A DNA stretch of 64,000 nt. It comes from Actinomycetota bacterium (GTDB taxonomy: Bacteria; Actinomycetota; Actinomycetes; Nanopelagicales; Nanopelagicaceae). Where the stretch lies: NCBI GenBank assembly GCA_009698675.1, contig WLPT01000001.1:131707-195706 (forward strand). The letters are read 5' to 3'. Of the stretch, positions 26,960 to 35,695 are shown piece by piece. Each line of letters opens with the position of its first letter. The first letter of the stretch is position 1. Under the pieces are notes generated by a model that saw nothing but the letters and a program-made list of their open reading frames with translations, was not told the DNA's origin and did not search any database. A program made the translations under genes and the position numbers.

Positions 26960-27739
26960 CTATGACTCTATATATCCAGGTGCTGGTTGCCCATCAGGGT
27001 AATAAGCGGCAGCGGGCGATCCAGCTGGACGAAAAATACCTAACAAGCAGAGATCTTCATCGCGATTATTTACTAACCCATGTAAGAGTCGAGGCGCGAC
27101 TATGAAAGTTGATCCTACGGCCAACTCTTGAACTGTCTGGCCAACATGGAGTTCTCCGCCGCCTTGGACGATATGGCAGATCTCGTCATATAAGTGATAG
27201 TGGGCAGGTGCACCCGACGGTGGAATAAATCCGACAAACATAGTGGCATGAGCTGAGCCATTATCAGCATCGTAGAGAACTTCAAACTCTCGGTTTGATG
27301 TTGCTGCAGCTTTTTCTGACGAGCCCTGCTGAACAAAACGTTGATAATTTTGAATTGGGGAGGTTTGCTTGCGAGCGAAGGGTCCCGATAGATCAGGAAC
27401 ACTGACCTCGAGGGCGCGCAGTTCTTCCCCACTCTTCCATGTGTATGAGGCACCAGATTTAATGAGCGCAGCAGAACCAGCTTTCATATCCTGCATATGA
27501 GTTCCATCGGCGTCAATGACTACAAGGTTGGCACTTCCAGAACGCGTATAGATCAGCGTGTCATGTTTAGTTGTTGTTACTGCTGTGGCATTGCCAGTAA
27601 GGGCGATTTCAACGGCAGTCATAGCTTCGGCGTAGGTGCCGCCTTCGATAAGCGAGGTGCACACGGCCTCTCCTCGTGCTGAAATAGAATTCTTTGATAT
27701 TGTTCCCGACACTGCACTAAATACAATTCCTGGTTTCAT
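26960..27739 (-). CDS. Bicupin protein
   Basis: A 259-residue protein with two cupin barrels. The second barrel has intact metal ligands: PAHYHLYDEICHIVQGG around residue 190 and LLHGLVN. The first barrel lacks an obvious His set and may be structural. The ATG at 27739 follows AAAGGGGT and is preferred over an upstream start inside the divergent OsmC leader. The C-terminal IFRPAGSPAAAYYPDG is distinctive. Cupins of this kind can be dioxygenases, isomerases or aminohydrolases; I cannot tell which. It lies upstream of the kynureninase-like operon on the same strand. Confidence 0.75.
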   Translation of the reverse strand: MKPGIVFSAVSGTISKNSISARGEAVCTSLIEGGTYAEAMTAVEIALTGNATAVTTTKHDTLIYTRSGSANLVVIDADGTHMQDMKAGSAALIKSGASYTWKSGEELRALEVSVPDLSGPFARKQTSPIQNYQRFVQQGSSEKAAATSNREFEVLYDADNGSAHATMFVGFIPPSGAPAHYHLYDEICHIVQGGGELHVGQTVQELAVGSTFIVAPRLLHGLVNNRDEDLCLLGIFRPAGSPAAAYYPDGQPAPGYIES

Positions 27740-27768
27740 AGTGACCCCTTTCGAAAGGTAGCCTACCG

Positions 27769-28197
27769 ATGAAAATTCTTCGCCATGCAACTGCTAAATG
27801 GAGTGGACCAGTTCCATCCGGAACCGGCAGTATGAAGTTGGGCCGAGATGGCCTGACTATCCCCTTCTCATTAAAGAGCCGGACAGAAGATGGAATGGGT
27901 ACCAATCCAGAGGAGCTCATCGGCGCGGCCCATGCCGGCTGTTTTTCGATGGCACTAACTAGCTTGATTGAAGATGCAGGTAAGACGCCTGGGGATGTCG
28001 AGACTTCGGCCCGCGTGAGCCTTGAGCAGCGTGAAGATGGCTTCTGGATCAGCGAAGTCCATTTAATTACACGTGGCCACAACCAGAGCATGAGCAATGA
28101 AGAGTTCGTGGAATTTGCCCAAAAGGCAAAGCAGACCTGCCCCGTCTCCAAACTCTATTCATCGGCCGTCATCACATTGGATGCTGCGCTGGCTTAA
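27769..28197 (+). CDS. OsmC-family peroxiredoxin
   Basis: A 142-residue OsmC/Ohr protein with the two redox cysteines in AAHAGCFSMALTSLI near residue 61 and KQTCPVSKLY near residue 125. It reduces organic hydroperoxides using a thiol partner. The N-terminal Arg/Glu pair for the OsmC branch is plausible in GMGTNPEELIGAAHAGC. It diverges from the bicupin gene by only 29 bases. Confidence 0.9.
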   Translation: MKILRHATAKWSGPVPSGTGSMKLGRDGLTIPFSLKSRTEDGMGTNPEELIGAAHAGCFSMALTSLIEDAGKTPGDVETSARVSLEQREDGFWISEVHLITRGHNQSMSNEEFVEFAQKAKQTCPVSKLYSSAVITLDAALA

Positions 28198-28286
28198 AAC
28201 TCCTACCTGCGCATCTGTTGCATGTAGACATCTATTCATCAAGTTAATAGCCTTCGCTTGTATCCATCTACATTTTAGGAGTCAAC

Positions 28287-29135
28287 GTGAAAAAACGTTT
28301 TGGAGTTATTTCAGTTATTGTCATTGCAACGGCACTTACATTGTCGGGTTGTTCCAAGAGTGATTCAGCTACAAGTGACTCAGCGGCATCATGTGCTAAA
28401 GCCGATCTTGCAACTGTTACCGCTGGCAAACTAACAATTGCTACTGGTCAGCCTGCTTACTACCCATACATTATTGATGACAAGCCAGAGACCGGAAATG
28501 GTTTCGAGGGTGCAGTCGCATATGCCGTAGCTAAGCAACTTGGCTTTACTAACGATGAAGTTGTTTGGGTACGTACAACTTTTGATAGCGCCGTTACACC
28601 AGGTGCCAAGAACTTCGACTTTAATTTGCAGCAGTTCTCAATTACACCAGAGCGTGCAACTGCAGTTGATTTCTCATCTCCTTATTACACGGCTCCACAA
28701 GCGATCGTTTCATTTAAAGGCAGCAAAATTGAGGGCAAGACTTCAATCGCTGAACTAAAGAGCGCAAAGCTTGGCGCAGCCGTCGGCACAACTTCCCTTG
28801 ATGCAATCCAAAACCAAATTGGCATTAAGCCACAGGTTTTCAACGACAATGCAGCTGGCGTATCTGCGCTAAAGAATGGTCAGATAGATGGTTTAGTTGT
28901 AGATCTGCCAACCGCGTTCTACTTATCTGGCGTTGAGGTAACTAACGGACTAATCGTTGGTCAATTGCCATCAACTGGTGGGGGCGATCAATTCGGTCTC
29001 TTGTTATCAAAGGGAAGCGCGTTGACATCCTGTGTCTCTGCTGCAGTAGATGCGATTACTGCCGACGGAACTTTGGCAGGGATTACCGATAAGTGGCTTG
29101 GCTCAGATGCCGGTGCGCCGGTACTAAAGCCTTAA
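28287..29135 (+). CDS. Polar amino acid ABC transporter substrate-binding lipoprotein
   Basis: A 282-residue family 3 solute-binding protein. A GTG start at 28287 follows AGGAG. The signal peptide ends in the lipobox LSGC, so the mature protein is membrane-anchored at Cys22. The body shows KLTIATGQPAYYP, NFDFNLQQFSITPERATAVDFSSPYY and LGAAVGTTSLDAI. It captures an amino acid for the permease and ATPase that follow. The chain begins a three-gene operon. Confidence 0.9.
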   Translation: MKKRFGVISVIVIATALTLSGCSKSDSATSDSAASCAKADLATVTAGKLTIATGQPAYYPYIIDDKPETGNGFEGAVAYAVAKQLGFTNDEVVWVRTTFDSAVTPGAKNFDFNLQQFSITPERATAVDFSSPYYTAPQAIVSFKGSKIEGKTSIAELKSAKLGAAVGTTSLDAIQNQIGIKPQVFNDNAAGVSALKNGQIDGLVVDLPTAFYLSGVEVTNGLIVGQLPSTGGGDQFGLLLSKGSALTSCVSAAVDAITADGTLAGITDKWLGSDAGAPVLKP

Positions 29136-29171
29136 TAGGAACACAGAAGTAAACACGGTAGTTTGGCGGCC

Positions 29172-30038
29172 ATGACAGAGCGAACGAACTCTGCTTGGTC
29201 GCCAAGCTCACGTGAAATTGAGCGTGGCATTGCCCGGCGACGAATAAGTCGTAAACAGGGATCTATCGCCGCTATCTCATCGATTCTGGTAATCGGCACC
29301 TTGATTGCAATAGTTGTTTCATCGCCGGGTTGGGAGATTGTTAAAAAAACTTTTTTCGATATTAATTATGGCCGTGAAGTATTTCCAACAGTTATTGCGG
29401 GTCTATGGATAAACCTTCAATTAACTTTTATAGGCGGGGCATGCATTGCGATAATCGCACTTGGTTTAGCCCTGATGCGCACAACCAAATCACCGGCCCT
29501 TACTCCTTTTAGATTTCTGGCCACGGCCTATGTAGATATTTTCCGTGGTGCACCGCTTATTTTGATCATCTTGCTCGTTGGATTCGGTGTTCCAGCCTTA
29601 CGTTTGACTGGAATTTCAAGCAACGTGATATTTCTTGGCACAGTTGCTGTAGTACTTACTTATTCAGCCTATGTCGCCGAAGTCATAAGAAGTGGCATCC
29701 TTTCGATTCACCCAAGTCAACGCGCAGCAGCGCGCTCTCTGGGACTTACATCTGGTCAGACAATGCGGTACGTAGTCTTGCCACAGGCAATTCGTCGTGT
29801 AGTTCCACCTTTGCTCAATGACTTTGTTTCATTATTAAAGGACACAGGATTAGTTTCGATTCTGGGAGTTACTGATGCCGTGAGAGCGGCTCAAATTAAT
29901 GCAAGTCGAACTTTTAACTACACCCCATATGTGGTCGCAGCGATACTCTTTCTATTAATCACGATTCCGATGACACGTTACACGGATCGGGCGATTCGCC
30001 AGCGAACAAGTGCACAGAACTCTGAAGGTGCCATCTGA
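29172..30038 (+). CDS. Polar amino acid ABC transporter permease
   Basis: A 288-residue HisM/GlnP-type permease. A Ser/Arg-rich cytoplasmic start is followed by a helix near residue 35, then AGLWINLQLTFIG, the IFRGAPLILIILLV motif and the EAA loop AARSLGLTSGQTMRYVVLPQAIRR. The start is uncertain (ATG 29172 or TTG 29163). The stop overlaps the ATPase ATG (TGATG). Confidence 0.9.
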   Translation: MTERTNSAWSPSSREIERGIARRRISRKQGSIAAISSILVIGTLIAIVVSSPGWEIVKKTFFDINYGREVFPTVIAGLWINLQLTFIGGACIAIIALGLALMRTTKSPALTPFRFLATAYVDIFRGAPLILIILLVGFGVPALRLTGISSNVIFLGTVAVVLTYSAYVAEVIRSGILSIHPSQRAAARSLGLTSGQTMRYVVLPQAIRRVVPPLLNDFVSLLKDTGLVSILGVTDAVRAAQINASRTFNYTPYVVAAILFLLITIPMTRYTDRAIRQRTSAQNSEGAI

Positions 30039-30784
30039 TGGCTAACGTCTTAGAGCTAGTAGAGATCCGTAAATCATTTGGTAAGGACTTAGTCCTTAAT
30101 CAATTATCACTCTCGGTTCCTGAACACACCGCAACAGTGTTAATTGGTGCTTCGGGTTCGGGAAAATCAACGTTACTTCGATGCATCAACCTTCTCGAAT
30201 CAATTGATGACGGTCAGATTTTCCTAGATGGTGAAGAGATATCTGATCCACTAATTAATGTTGACGAGATTCGCCGTAAACTGGGGATGGTTTTCCAATC
30301 TTTTAATCTATTTCCGCACAAAACCGTAATCGAGAATATTACGCTTGCGCCGATTAAAGTTCAGGGCAAAAGTAAAGAAGAGGCGATTGCAGCCGCGCAA
30401 AAACTGCTAAGGCGCTTTGATCTAGGGGACAAGGCCGACCAGTACCCAGATCGCTTAAGTGGTGGCCAACAACAGCGCGTTGCAATTATCCGATCTTTAG
30501 CCATTAATCCACGTCTGCTTTTATTAGATGAAATCACATCGGCCCTTGATCCAGTATTAGTTAATGAAGTTCTAAGTATTGTGCGTGATTTGAAGAGTGA
30601 TGGAATGACAATGGTGCTTGCAACGCACGAGATGGGCTTTGCCACGCAAGTAGCCGACGAGGTCTGTTTCTTGGAGTCTGGAAATATTTTGGAGCGTGGA
30701 AGCGCACAAGAGGTATTGCATAATCCTCAAAATCTTAAGACTCAAGAGTTTTTAAAGCGCGTGCATCAGGCAGGCCGTTTGTAA
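30038..30784 (+). CDS. Polar amino acid ABC transporter ATP-binding protein (GlnQ-type)
   Basis: A 248-residue ATPase with Walker A GASGSGKST near residue 39, Q-loop VFQSFNLFPHKTVIENI, signature LSGGQQQRVAI, Walker B LLLDEITSALDP and the switch His in LATHEMGFA. It powers the amino acid importer. It ends the operon; no clear terminator follows. Confidence 0.93.
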   Translation: MANVLELVEIRKSFGKDLVLNQLSLSVPEHTATVLIGASGSGKSTLLRCINLLESIDDGQIFLDGEEISDPLINVDEIRRKLGMVFQSFNLFPHKTVIENITLAPIKVQGKSKEEAIAAAQKLLRRFDLGDKADQYPDRLSGGQQQRVAIIRSLAINPRLLLLDEITSALDPVLVNEVLSIVRDLKSDGMTMVLATHEMGFATQVADEVCFLESGNILERGSAQEVLHNPQNLKTQEFLKRVHQAGRL

Positions 30785-31040
30785 CTGCTAGCACCACGTT
30801 TTTCGATGGAGCAATGAGAGCTTTCCGTGTTCAATGGTGAATATCGGGCTGGGCATTCATACCAGAGTAGGGGGAGAGGCTATGGAAAATCCACAGGATG
30901 CTATTTCCCATGCACCGCTGCCTACGGCTAAAACTCTGCGCTTTCGCAAGAACATACTCATTCAAATATGGCGTTTGAGCGCGATTAACATAAAAATGTT
31001 GAACATGATCCGAAAAGGGCACCACCAGAAATAGGTGGTT
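30785..31040. other. Intergenic stretch without a convincing gene
   Basis: The stretch between glnQ-like and the sulfur cassette has two overlapping opposite reading frames of 66 and 91 codons that I do not recognise and judge to be chance. Near its end ACCACC-N7-GGTGGTTTT could be a weak terminator just before the next promoter. Confidence 0.5.
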
Positions 31041-31069
31041 TTGACATACCCCCGGGGGTATGCTAACTT
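31041..31069 (+). promoter_or_regulatory. Promoter with overlapping CsoR/CstR-type operator
   Basis: TTGACA at 31041 and TAACTT at 31064 are separated by 17 bases. The spacer is occupied by a perfect 18-bp palindrome CATACCCCCGGGGGTATG (31045-31062), which has the A/T-flanked G-tract architecture of CsoR-family operators. Binding would block RNA polymerase directly. The repressor gene at 31210 lies in the operon it would control. Confidence 0.85.
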
Positions 31070-31096
31070 TTCTCTTAGTCAACGAAGGAGTAAAAA

Positions 31097-31210
31097 ATGT
31101 GTTCACGCGTTACATGTGATGTGTGTAAGAAAGCTAGCTGGTCGGGTTGCGGCAATCACGTCGAGCAGGCTCTAGCCGGAGTATCTGAGCAGGATCGCTG
31201 CACCTGCTAA
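31097..31210 (+). CDS. Tiny Cys-rich protein, copy 1 (37 residues)
   Basis: A 37-residue ORF starting MCSRVTCDVCKKASWSGC and ending DRCTC. It has six Cys and one His, with an ATG six bases after GAAGGAG. The pattern CxxxTCxxCxxxxWSGCGxHxExAL is shared with the second copy at 33567, which proves that it is a selected gene. Its stop overlaps the repressor ATG (TAATG). I know similar short actinobacterial proteins but no established function; zinc or sulfur binding is inferred from the Cys content. Confidence 0.8.
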   Translation: MCSRVTCDVCKKASWSGCGNHVEQALAGVSEQDRCTC

Positions 31211-31497
31211 TGGCGACGAAGAGGATTACGCATGTGCTCACCAATGCGCAGCAGATTGATGCTATTGCAAAGCGTGTGAAACGCGCACAAGGCCAACTCG
31301 GTGCAGTTGCACGTATGCTCGAAGAGGGTCGTAACTGCGATGAGATAGTCACTCAAATGTCGGCCGTGTCAAAAGCGATCAACACCGCAGCATTTACGTT
31401 GATTTCGGCCAGTTTGAAAGAGTGCATTGTTGAGGGTAAGTCAAACTCTGATGCTGTTACTGCTCAATTACAAAAATTATTTTTATCACTTGCTTAA
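31210..31497 (+). CDS. CsoR-family repressor, CstR-like persulfide sensor
   Basis: A 95-residue all-helical CsoR/DUF156 protein with VKRAQGQLGAVARMLEEGRNC and SLKECIVEG. The two conserved Cys (near residues 43 and 72) are present. The copper-ligand His, expected four residues before the second Cys, is Ser here. Absence of that His is the recalled hallmark of CstR, which senses persulfides by Cys-Cys crosslinking, rather than copper CsoR. The genes downstream (rhodaneses, CoA-disulfide reductase, thioredoxin) agree. It probably represses from the palindrome at 31045. Confidence 0.85.
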   Translation: MATKRITHVLTNAQQIDAIAKRVKRAQGQLGAVARMLEEGRNCDEIVTQMSAVSKAINTAAFTLISASLKECIVEGKSNSDAVTAQLQKLFLSLA

Positions 31498-31507
31498 GGA
31501 GAATTAA

Positions 31508-31900
31508 ATGAAGAAACTTGTAGCTCTGGCATCAATAGCAACTGCAGCAATCTTTTTAGCCGGTTGCTCTTCATCGTCTAGCGCGACTAATTTGGATGCT
31601 TCTTCCTTTTCACAGAAAGTAGCCGAGTCGGGAGTCGTAACTATTGATGTGCGCACGCCTGGTGAATTTATGGTTGGTCATATTCAAGGTGCAATCAATC
31701 TTGATGTCGAGAGTATGCAGTTTGAGGCCGATATTGCTAAGTTAGATAAAAATGTAACCTACGCGCTGTACTGTCACAGTGGTCGCCGATCGGGAATTGC
31801 CGTAGAAACTATGCACCATAATGGATTTACAAGTCTATTCAACTTAACAAATGGAATTGCCGATTGGCAAGCAAATAATCTTCCGTTAGTTACCTCGTAA
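31508..31900 (+). CDS. Rhodanese-domain lipoprotein
   Basis: A 130-residue exported protein with lipobox LAGC near residue 20, then a Ser-rich linker and a single rhodanese domain. The domain has TIDVRTPGEFMVGHIQGAINL and the active-site loop CHSGRRSG near residue 90. It would transfer sulfane sulfur outside the membrane. It is third in the cassette; its stop overlaps the next start (TAATG). Confidence 0.9.
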   Translation: MKKLVALASIATAAIFLAGCSSSSSATNLDASSFSQKVAESGVVTIDVRTPGEFMVGHIQGAINLDVESMQFEADIAKLDKNVTYALYCHSGRRSGIAVETMHHNGFTSLFNLTNGIADWQANNLPLVTS

Positions 31901-33549
31901 TGCGCATAGTTGTCATTGGGGGAGTTGCCGGAGGAATGTCGGCGGCAACGCGTCTTCGCCGCTTGGATGCTGATGCGCAGATAATTGTGATTGAAAAATC
32001 TGGCTTTGTATCGTATGCAAACTGCGGGCTTCCATATTATGTAGGTGGAGTAATTGAACAGGAGAGTGCACTCCTCCTACAAACCCCGGCGAGTCTGCAT
32101 GCCCGATTCCGTTTAGATGTACGCGTAAATACCGAGGTTCTAGCCGTCAATCCTGGCAAAAAAACCGTTGCTATTAAAAATTTAGATAGCCATGAAACCG
32201 ATGAAATTGATTACGACAAACTAATCCTTTCTCCCGGTGCCTGGCCCGTTGTACCTGCGATTGAAGGCGTGGATCGGGCCATGACTCTTCGTACCGTAGA
32301 AGATGTCGAGAAGATTGCCGATCGCGTTAGCGCTAAACCGAAAAGCGCTGTTGTTATCGGTGGTGGCTTTATCGGTGTTGAGATTGCCGAAAACCTCATG
32401 CATCGCGCAATCCCAACATCGGTGATTGAGGCAACTGATCAGGTATTGATGCCTTTAGATCCCGAGCTTGCCACTTTAGTTTCAAAAGAGATGATTGCCC
32501 AGGGAGTAAATCTCAAATTAGGTGTCAGCGTTGTAAATATAGGTTCAGATAACGTTGAACTATCCAATGGGGAAATGGTCCCTGCGGAGTTAGTAATATT
32601 AGCTATTGGCGTTCGCCCTGAAATCGGATTAGCACGAGCGGCGGGTTTAACTATCGGCTCACGCAACGGTATCCAAGTAGATGAATTTAATCGAACAAGC
32701 AATCTCGATATTTATGCAGTTGGTGACGCCGCTGAAAAGACCGACGCACTAGATGGAAGCGCAACCTTAGTTCCATTGGCGAACTTAGCTAATCGGCACG
32801 GTCGCATAGTGGCAGATCACATTACTGGACGAAAAATCCGCCCAGTTAAAACTATTGGTACAGCAATCGTAAAGGTTTTTGATCTCATGATTGCAACAAC
32901 TGGTTGGAACGAAAAACGTCTCAAGGCTGCAGGAATTGCCCATCAGTCAATTCATACACATCCAAATTCACATGCGGGTTATTATCCAGATGCTAAGCAG
33001 ATGACATTGAAACTCATCTTTGACCCATCAACTGGAGAGATTCTAGGTGCTCAAGGAATTGGTATTGAAGGAGTGGATAAGCGAATCGATGTCATCGCCA
33101 CGGCTATACGAGGAGGTATAACGGCACCTGAACTCGCAGATCTCGAGTTGGCCTATGCGCCACCATTTGGTTCGGCAAAAGATCCAGTAAATATGCTGGG
33201 TTACATCGCCGAAAACATAATCACTGGGTTGACTCAAACTGCTCAGTGGAATGAAATCGAGGATTTTACTTCGCGAGGCTATGACCTCATTGATGTACGA
33301 AGTGCTGGAGAGTTTGCCCGAGGTCATATTCCAGGAGCTATAAATATCTCAGTTGATGAAATTCGCGAAAGAATCACTGAGATTTCGACCAAGAATCTTC
33401 TCGTTAACTGCCAAGTAGGCCAACGGGGACACACTGCCGCACTCCTGCTTAAGGAGATAGGTTTCAATGCAGTAAATCTCGACGGTGGTTATCTCACATG
33501 GAGCAACTCACCAGCGGCCGTTAATGCGCAAGAAATAACCACGAGTTAA
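31900..33549 (+). CDS. CoA-disulfide/polysulfide reductase with C-terminal rhodanese domain
   Basis: A 549-residue CoADR-Rhd fusion. The N-terminal FAD motif is VIGGVAGGMSAATR, the redox Cys in SYANCGLPYYVGG is near residue 43, the NAD motif is VIGGGFIGVEIAE, and the FAD-binding VGDAAE follows. From about residue 455 comes a rhodanese domain with LIDVRSAGEFARGHIPGAINI and active loop CQVGQRG. Such enzymes reduce CoA persulfide, CoA disulfide or polysulfide with NAD(P)H. It fits removal of excess sulfane sulfur under control of the CstR-like repressor. Confidence 0.92.
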   Translation: MRIVVIGGVAGGMSAATRLRRLDADAQIIVIEKSGFVSYANCGLPYYVGGVIEQESALLLQTPASLHARFRLDVRVNTEVLAVNPGKKTVAIKNLDSHETDEIDYDKLILSPGAWPVVPAIEGVDRAMTLRTVEDVEKIADRVSAKPKSAVVIGGGFIGVEIAENLMHRAIPTSVIEATDQVLMPLDPELATLVSKEMIAQGVNLKLGVSVVNIGSDNVELSNGEMVPAELVILAIGVRPEIGLARAAGLTIGSRNGIQVDEFNRTSNLDIYAVGDAAEKTDALDGSATLVPLANLANRHGRIVADHITGRKIRPVKTIGTAIVKVFDLMIATTGWNEKRLKAAGIAHQSIHTHPNSHAGYYPDAKQMTLKLIFDPSTGEILGAQGIGIEGVDKRIDVIATAIRGGITAPELADLELAYAPPFGSAKDPVNMLGYIAENIITGLTQTAQWNEIEDFTSRGYDLIDVRSAGEFARGHIPGAINISVDEIRERITEISTKNLLVNCQVGQRGHTAALLLKEIGFNAVNLDGGYLTWSNSPAAVNAQEITTS

Positions 33550-33566
33550 GAGAAGGAAATAGAAAT

Positions 33567-33743
33567 ATGTGCAGTAGAACTACATGTCGCAAGTGCGGTA
33601 AGCCAACATGGTCAGGGTGCGGCAATCACATCGAGATCGCACTTAAAGGTGTCTCAAAGAAAGATCGTTGCCAAGGGCATCAAAATGATCCTGTAGAGCC
33701 GGGCTTTTTTAGCAAGATGTTTGGAAAGGAAAGAGGAGTGTAA
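33567..33743 (+). CDS. Tiny Cys-rich protein, copy 2 (58 residues)
   Basis: A 58-residue paralogue of the protein at 31097: MCSRTTCRKCGKPTWSGCG then HIEIALKGVSKKDRC, followed by a basic 20-residue tail. The ATG at 33567 follows AGAAGGAAAT. Five Cys plus the His are kept at the same spacing. Placement between the CoA-disulfide reductase and thioredoxin suggests that both copies serve thiol or persulfide chemistry (inference). Confidence 0.78.
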   Translation: MCSRTTCRKCGKPTWSGCGNHIEIALKGVSKKDRCQGHQNDPVEPGFFSKMFGKERGV

Positions 33744-33746
33744 TAA

Positions 33747-34115
33747 ATGGCCGCTGTGAATGTAACCGAGACCGAGTTTGAGAGATTAATTCTCGAAAAA
33801 GGCACCGTCCTCGTTGATTTCTGGGCGTCATGGTGTGGGCCATGTCGTTCATTCGCACCTGTTTATGAGGCCACTTCGGAAAAATATCCTGAGCTAATTT
33901 TTGCAAAGGTTGATACGGAGGCAGAGCAATCCTTAGCTGCAGCTGCAGGCATAACTTCAATTCCCACACTTATGATTTTTCGTGATGGAATTCTTCTATT
34001 TAGCCAACCTGGCGCCCTTCCAGCTTCGGCCCTTGAAGATATTATTGGCAAAGTCGCTGATTTAGATATGGATGAAGTACGTAAGCAGATTGCAGAAGAG
34101 GGTAAGGAAGTTTAG
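33747..34115 (+). CDS. Thioredoxin
   Basis: A 122-residue thioredoxin fold with the canonical VDFWASWCGPCRSFAPVY active site near residue 32 and cis-Pro in TSIPTLMIFRDG. It is slightly longer at the C-terminus than TrxA. As last gene of the cassette it probably reduces persulfidated proteins or regenerates the rhodaneses (inference). Confidence 0.92.
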   Translation: MAAVNVTETEFERLILEKGTVLVDFWASWCGPCRSFAPVYEATSEKYPELIFAKVDTEAEQSLAAAAGITSIPTLMIFRDGILLFSQPGALPASALEDIIGKVADLDMDEVRKQIAEEGKEV

Positions 34116-34157
34116 ATACCGGCTACGGTGGTGTTGCTGCAGAATTTGCGCGACTAA

Positions 34158-34970
34158 TTAACTGGCAAAGAGATTTAGATTCGTAAGCGATGGCCATAGG
34201 GCGAATAGGATTGAAATCGGCAGAATTAGAAACACAACGGGAATCATCATGGAAATCTCAGCTTTTCCTGCAGCATTCATAACAATATTTCGTTGATGTG
34301 CACGGGCCTCCAATGCATGGCGAGATAGAACCTCAATCAGAGGTGCTCCGCGTAACGTCGCAGTAACTATGGCATCGGTAAATCTGCGAATCATCACCGA
34401 TTTGACTCGGCGTCCCATTGCATCAAGGCTGATGTGAAGTGGCTCGCCAGCTCTGACATCTGCGACAACAAAGGCAAACTCGAGGGCAAGTTCGCCATGT
34501 GCCGACTCTGCAATGCGAAGAATCGAACTCATAGGTGTTTCACCGGCCGCGATTGCAAGGGTGAGCATCTCAACGACTGCAGGAAACTCTGCCTCAATTC
34601 TCTGTCGACGTCGCTTTACTTGAGCGGTTAAATCTCGATCGATTATTAGAATCACTACTGAACCTACTAATCCAGTGAGAACCAAAGTCGCCAAGAGAGA
34701 GTGATTTGAACTTATTAGGATAATCATTGTCATTGCAGCACTTGCAGCGCTGAAAGAGAATTGGCGCAGTCTAAAACTCTGATAGTCATCGCCGCCGCTT
34801 TTCCCTAACTCTTCTAACCTAAGGCGAACTCCTTTTTTATCTCGCGAATTTGCCGCGCTTGCCTTCGCACGTCGCTCTAACTCTTTTAAGGGATCGGCGT
34901 GTGGATCGAGCGAAAAAAGAAGAGCACCAGGAATTGCAAAGAGCATAGCGATAATTATTATTCTCACCAT
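34158..34970 (-). CDS. tadC: TadC-like pilus assembly membrane protein
   Basis: A 270-residue GspF-type (T2SSF) protein. The ATG at 34970 overlaps the tadB stop (TAATG), which is why I reject a start 75 codons earlier. It has hydrophobic helices near residues 3-20, 85-125 and 245-265, and the domain core EAEFPAVVEMLTLAIAAGETPMSSI followed by SRHALEARAHQRN. With TadB it forms the inner-membrane platform of a Flp-type pilus. Confidence 0.85.
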   Translation of the reverse strand: MVRIIIIAMLFAIPGALLFSLDPHADPLKELERRAKASAANSRDKKGVRLRLEELGKSGGDDYQSFRLRQFSFSAASAAMTMIILISSNHSLLATLVLTGLVGSVVILIIDRDLTAQVKRRRQRIEAEFPAVVEMLTLAIAAGETPMSSILRIAESAHGELALEFAFVVADVRAGEPLHISLDAMGRRVKSVMIRRFTDAIVTATLRGAPLIEVLSRHALEARAHQRNIVMNAAGKAEISMMIPVVFLILPISILFALWPSLTNLNLFAS

Positions 34971-35695
34971 TAGCGTCTTCCATTTGGTGCCATCGTGAAT
35001 ACTCGTGGAGTTTGGGGCAGACGACCTAGTCGATTCATCCAGAGATATGCCAATGCCGTCATAATTAATCCTGCAATTAATATTACGCTGCCCGTTACGG
35101 TTGAATACGCCGCAGATGTACTTGGCTGTGTTGAGAGCAGGAGTAGCAAGATCCAAGGTGCTGCCGCAGAAAGGTGAGCAGAATTCTTTATCCATCCGTG
35201 TTTAACATCGATTTCACGTCGAAGTGCTAAATCTTGCCGAAGAAAGTCACCTAAAGTCCGAAGAATTCCCAAAAGCTCACTTCCTCCCAATGCCTTGGAG
35301 ATCATAAGTGCCTCAAAAATCTGATCACTCCCATGATCGTGAAATAAGTTCTTCAACTCATCGATAGCTTCGCCGAGATCGCCATGGCGGTAGAGAGAGT
35401 TTTTAAACTCAGTGAAGGCCGGCCGCAATACCTCTGGCCCACGCGCGCAAAGTGCTGCTAATGATTCAGTTAGGGATAATCCAGATTGGATTCCGGACAT
35501 GAGATGGTCGATGACCTCTGGCCAGGCAGCAATAAGTGCAGATTCATTGCGAAGATTCTTGCCTCGTAGCGAAATATATGTAACTCCAGCAGCCAGGGCA
35601 CCAAAGGCTAGGGCGATGGAGATGGCATTGGTAATTAAATAGATAAAACCAATAGTGAGTGCAGAAATCGCAGCGGTGTGGAGTTTGATTTTCAT
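34970..35695 (-). CDS. tadB: TadB-like pilus assembly membrane protein
   Basis: A 241-residue GspF-type protein with N-terminal helices, the core EVIDHLMSGIQSGLSLTESLAALCARGPE from about residue 60, and C-terminal helices before a short basic tail. The ATG at 35695 overlaps the tadA stop in ATGA. It is the partner of TadC in the pilus platform. Confidence 0.85.
   Translation of the reverse strand: MKIKLHTAAISALTIGFIYLITNAISIALAFGALAAGVTYISLRGKNLRNESALIAAWPEVIDHLMSGIQSGLSLTESLAALCARGPEVLRPAFTEFKNSLYRHGDLGEAIDELKNLFHDHGSDQIFEALMISKALGGSELLGILRTLGDFLRQDLALRREIDVKHGWIKNSAHLSAAAPWILLLLLSTQPSTSAAYSTVTGSVILIAGLIMTALAYLWMNRLGRLPQTPRVFTMAPNGRR

Noticed and set aside
29163..29178. TTGGCGGCCATGACA as a fourth copy of the shared operator
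   Set aside because: It overlaps the permease start codon, lacks dyad symmetry and is likely a coincidence.
30834..31034. Opposite overlapping reading frames of 66 and 91 codons
   Set aside because: No ribosome site, no family features, and they overlap the sulfur-cassette promoter.
31210..31497. Copper-sensing CsoR
   Set aside because: The copper-ligand His is Ser and the neighbours are sulfur genes; copA is 16 kb away.
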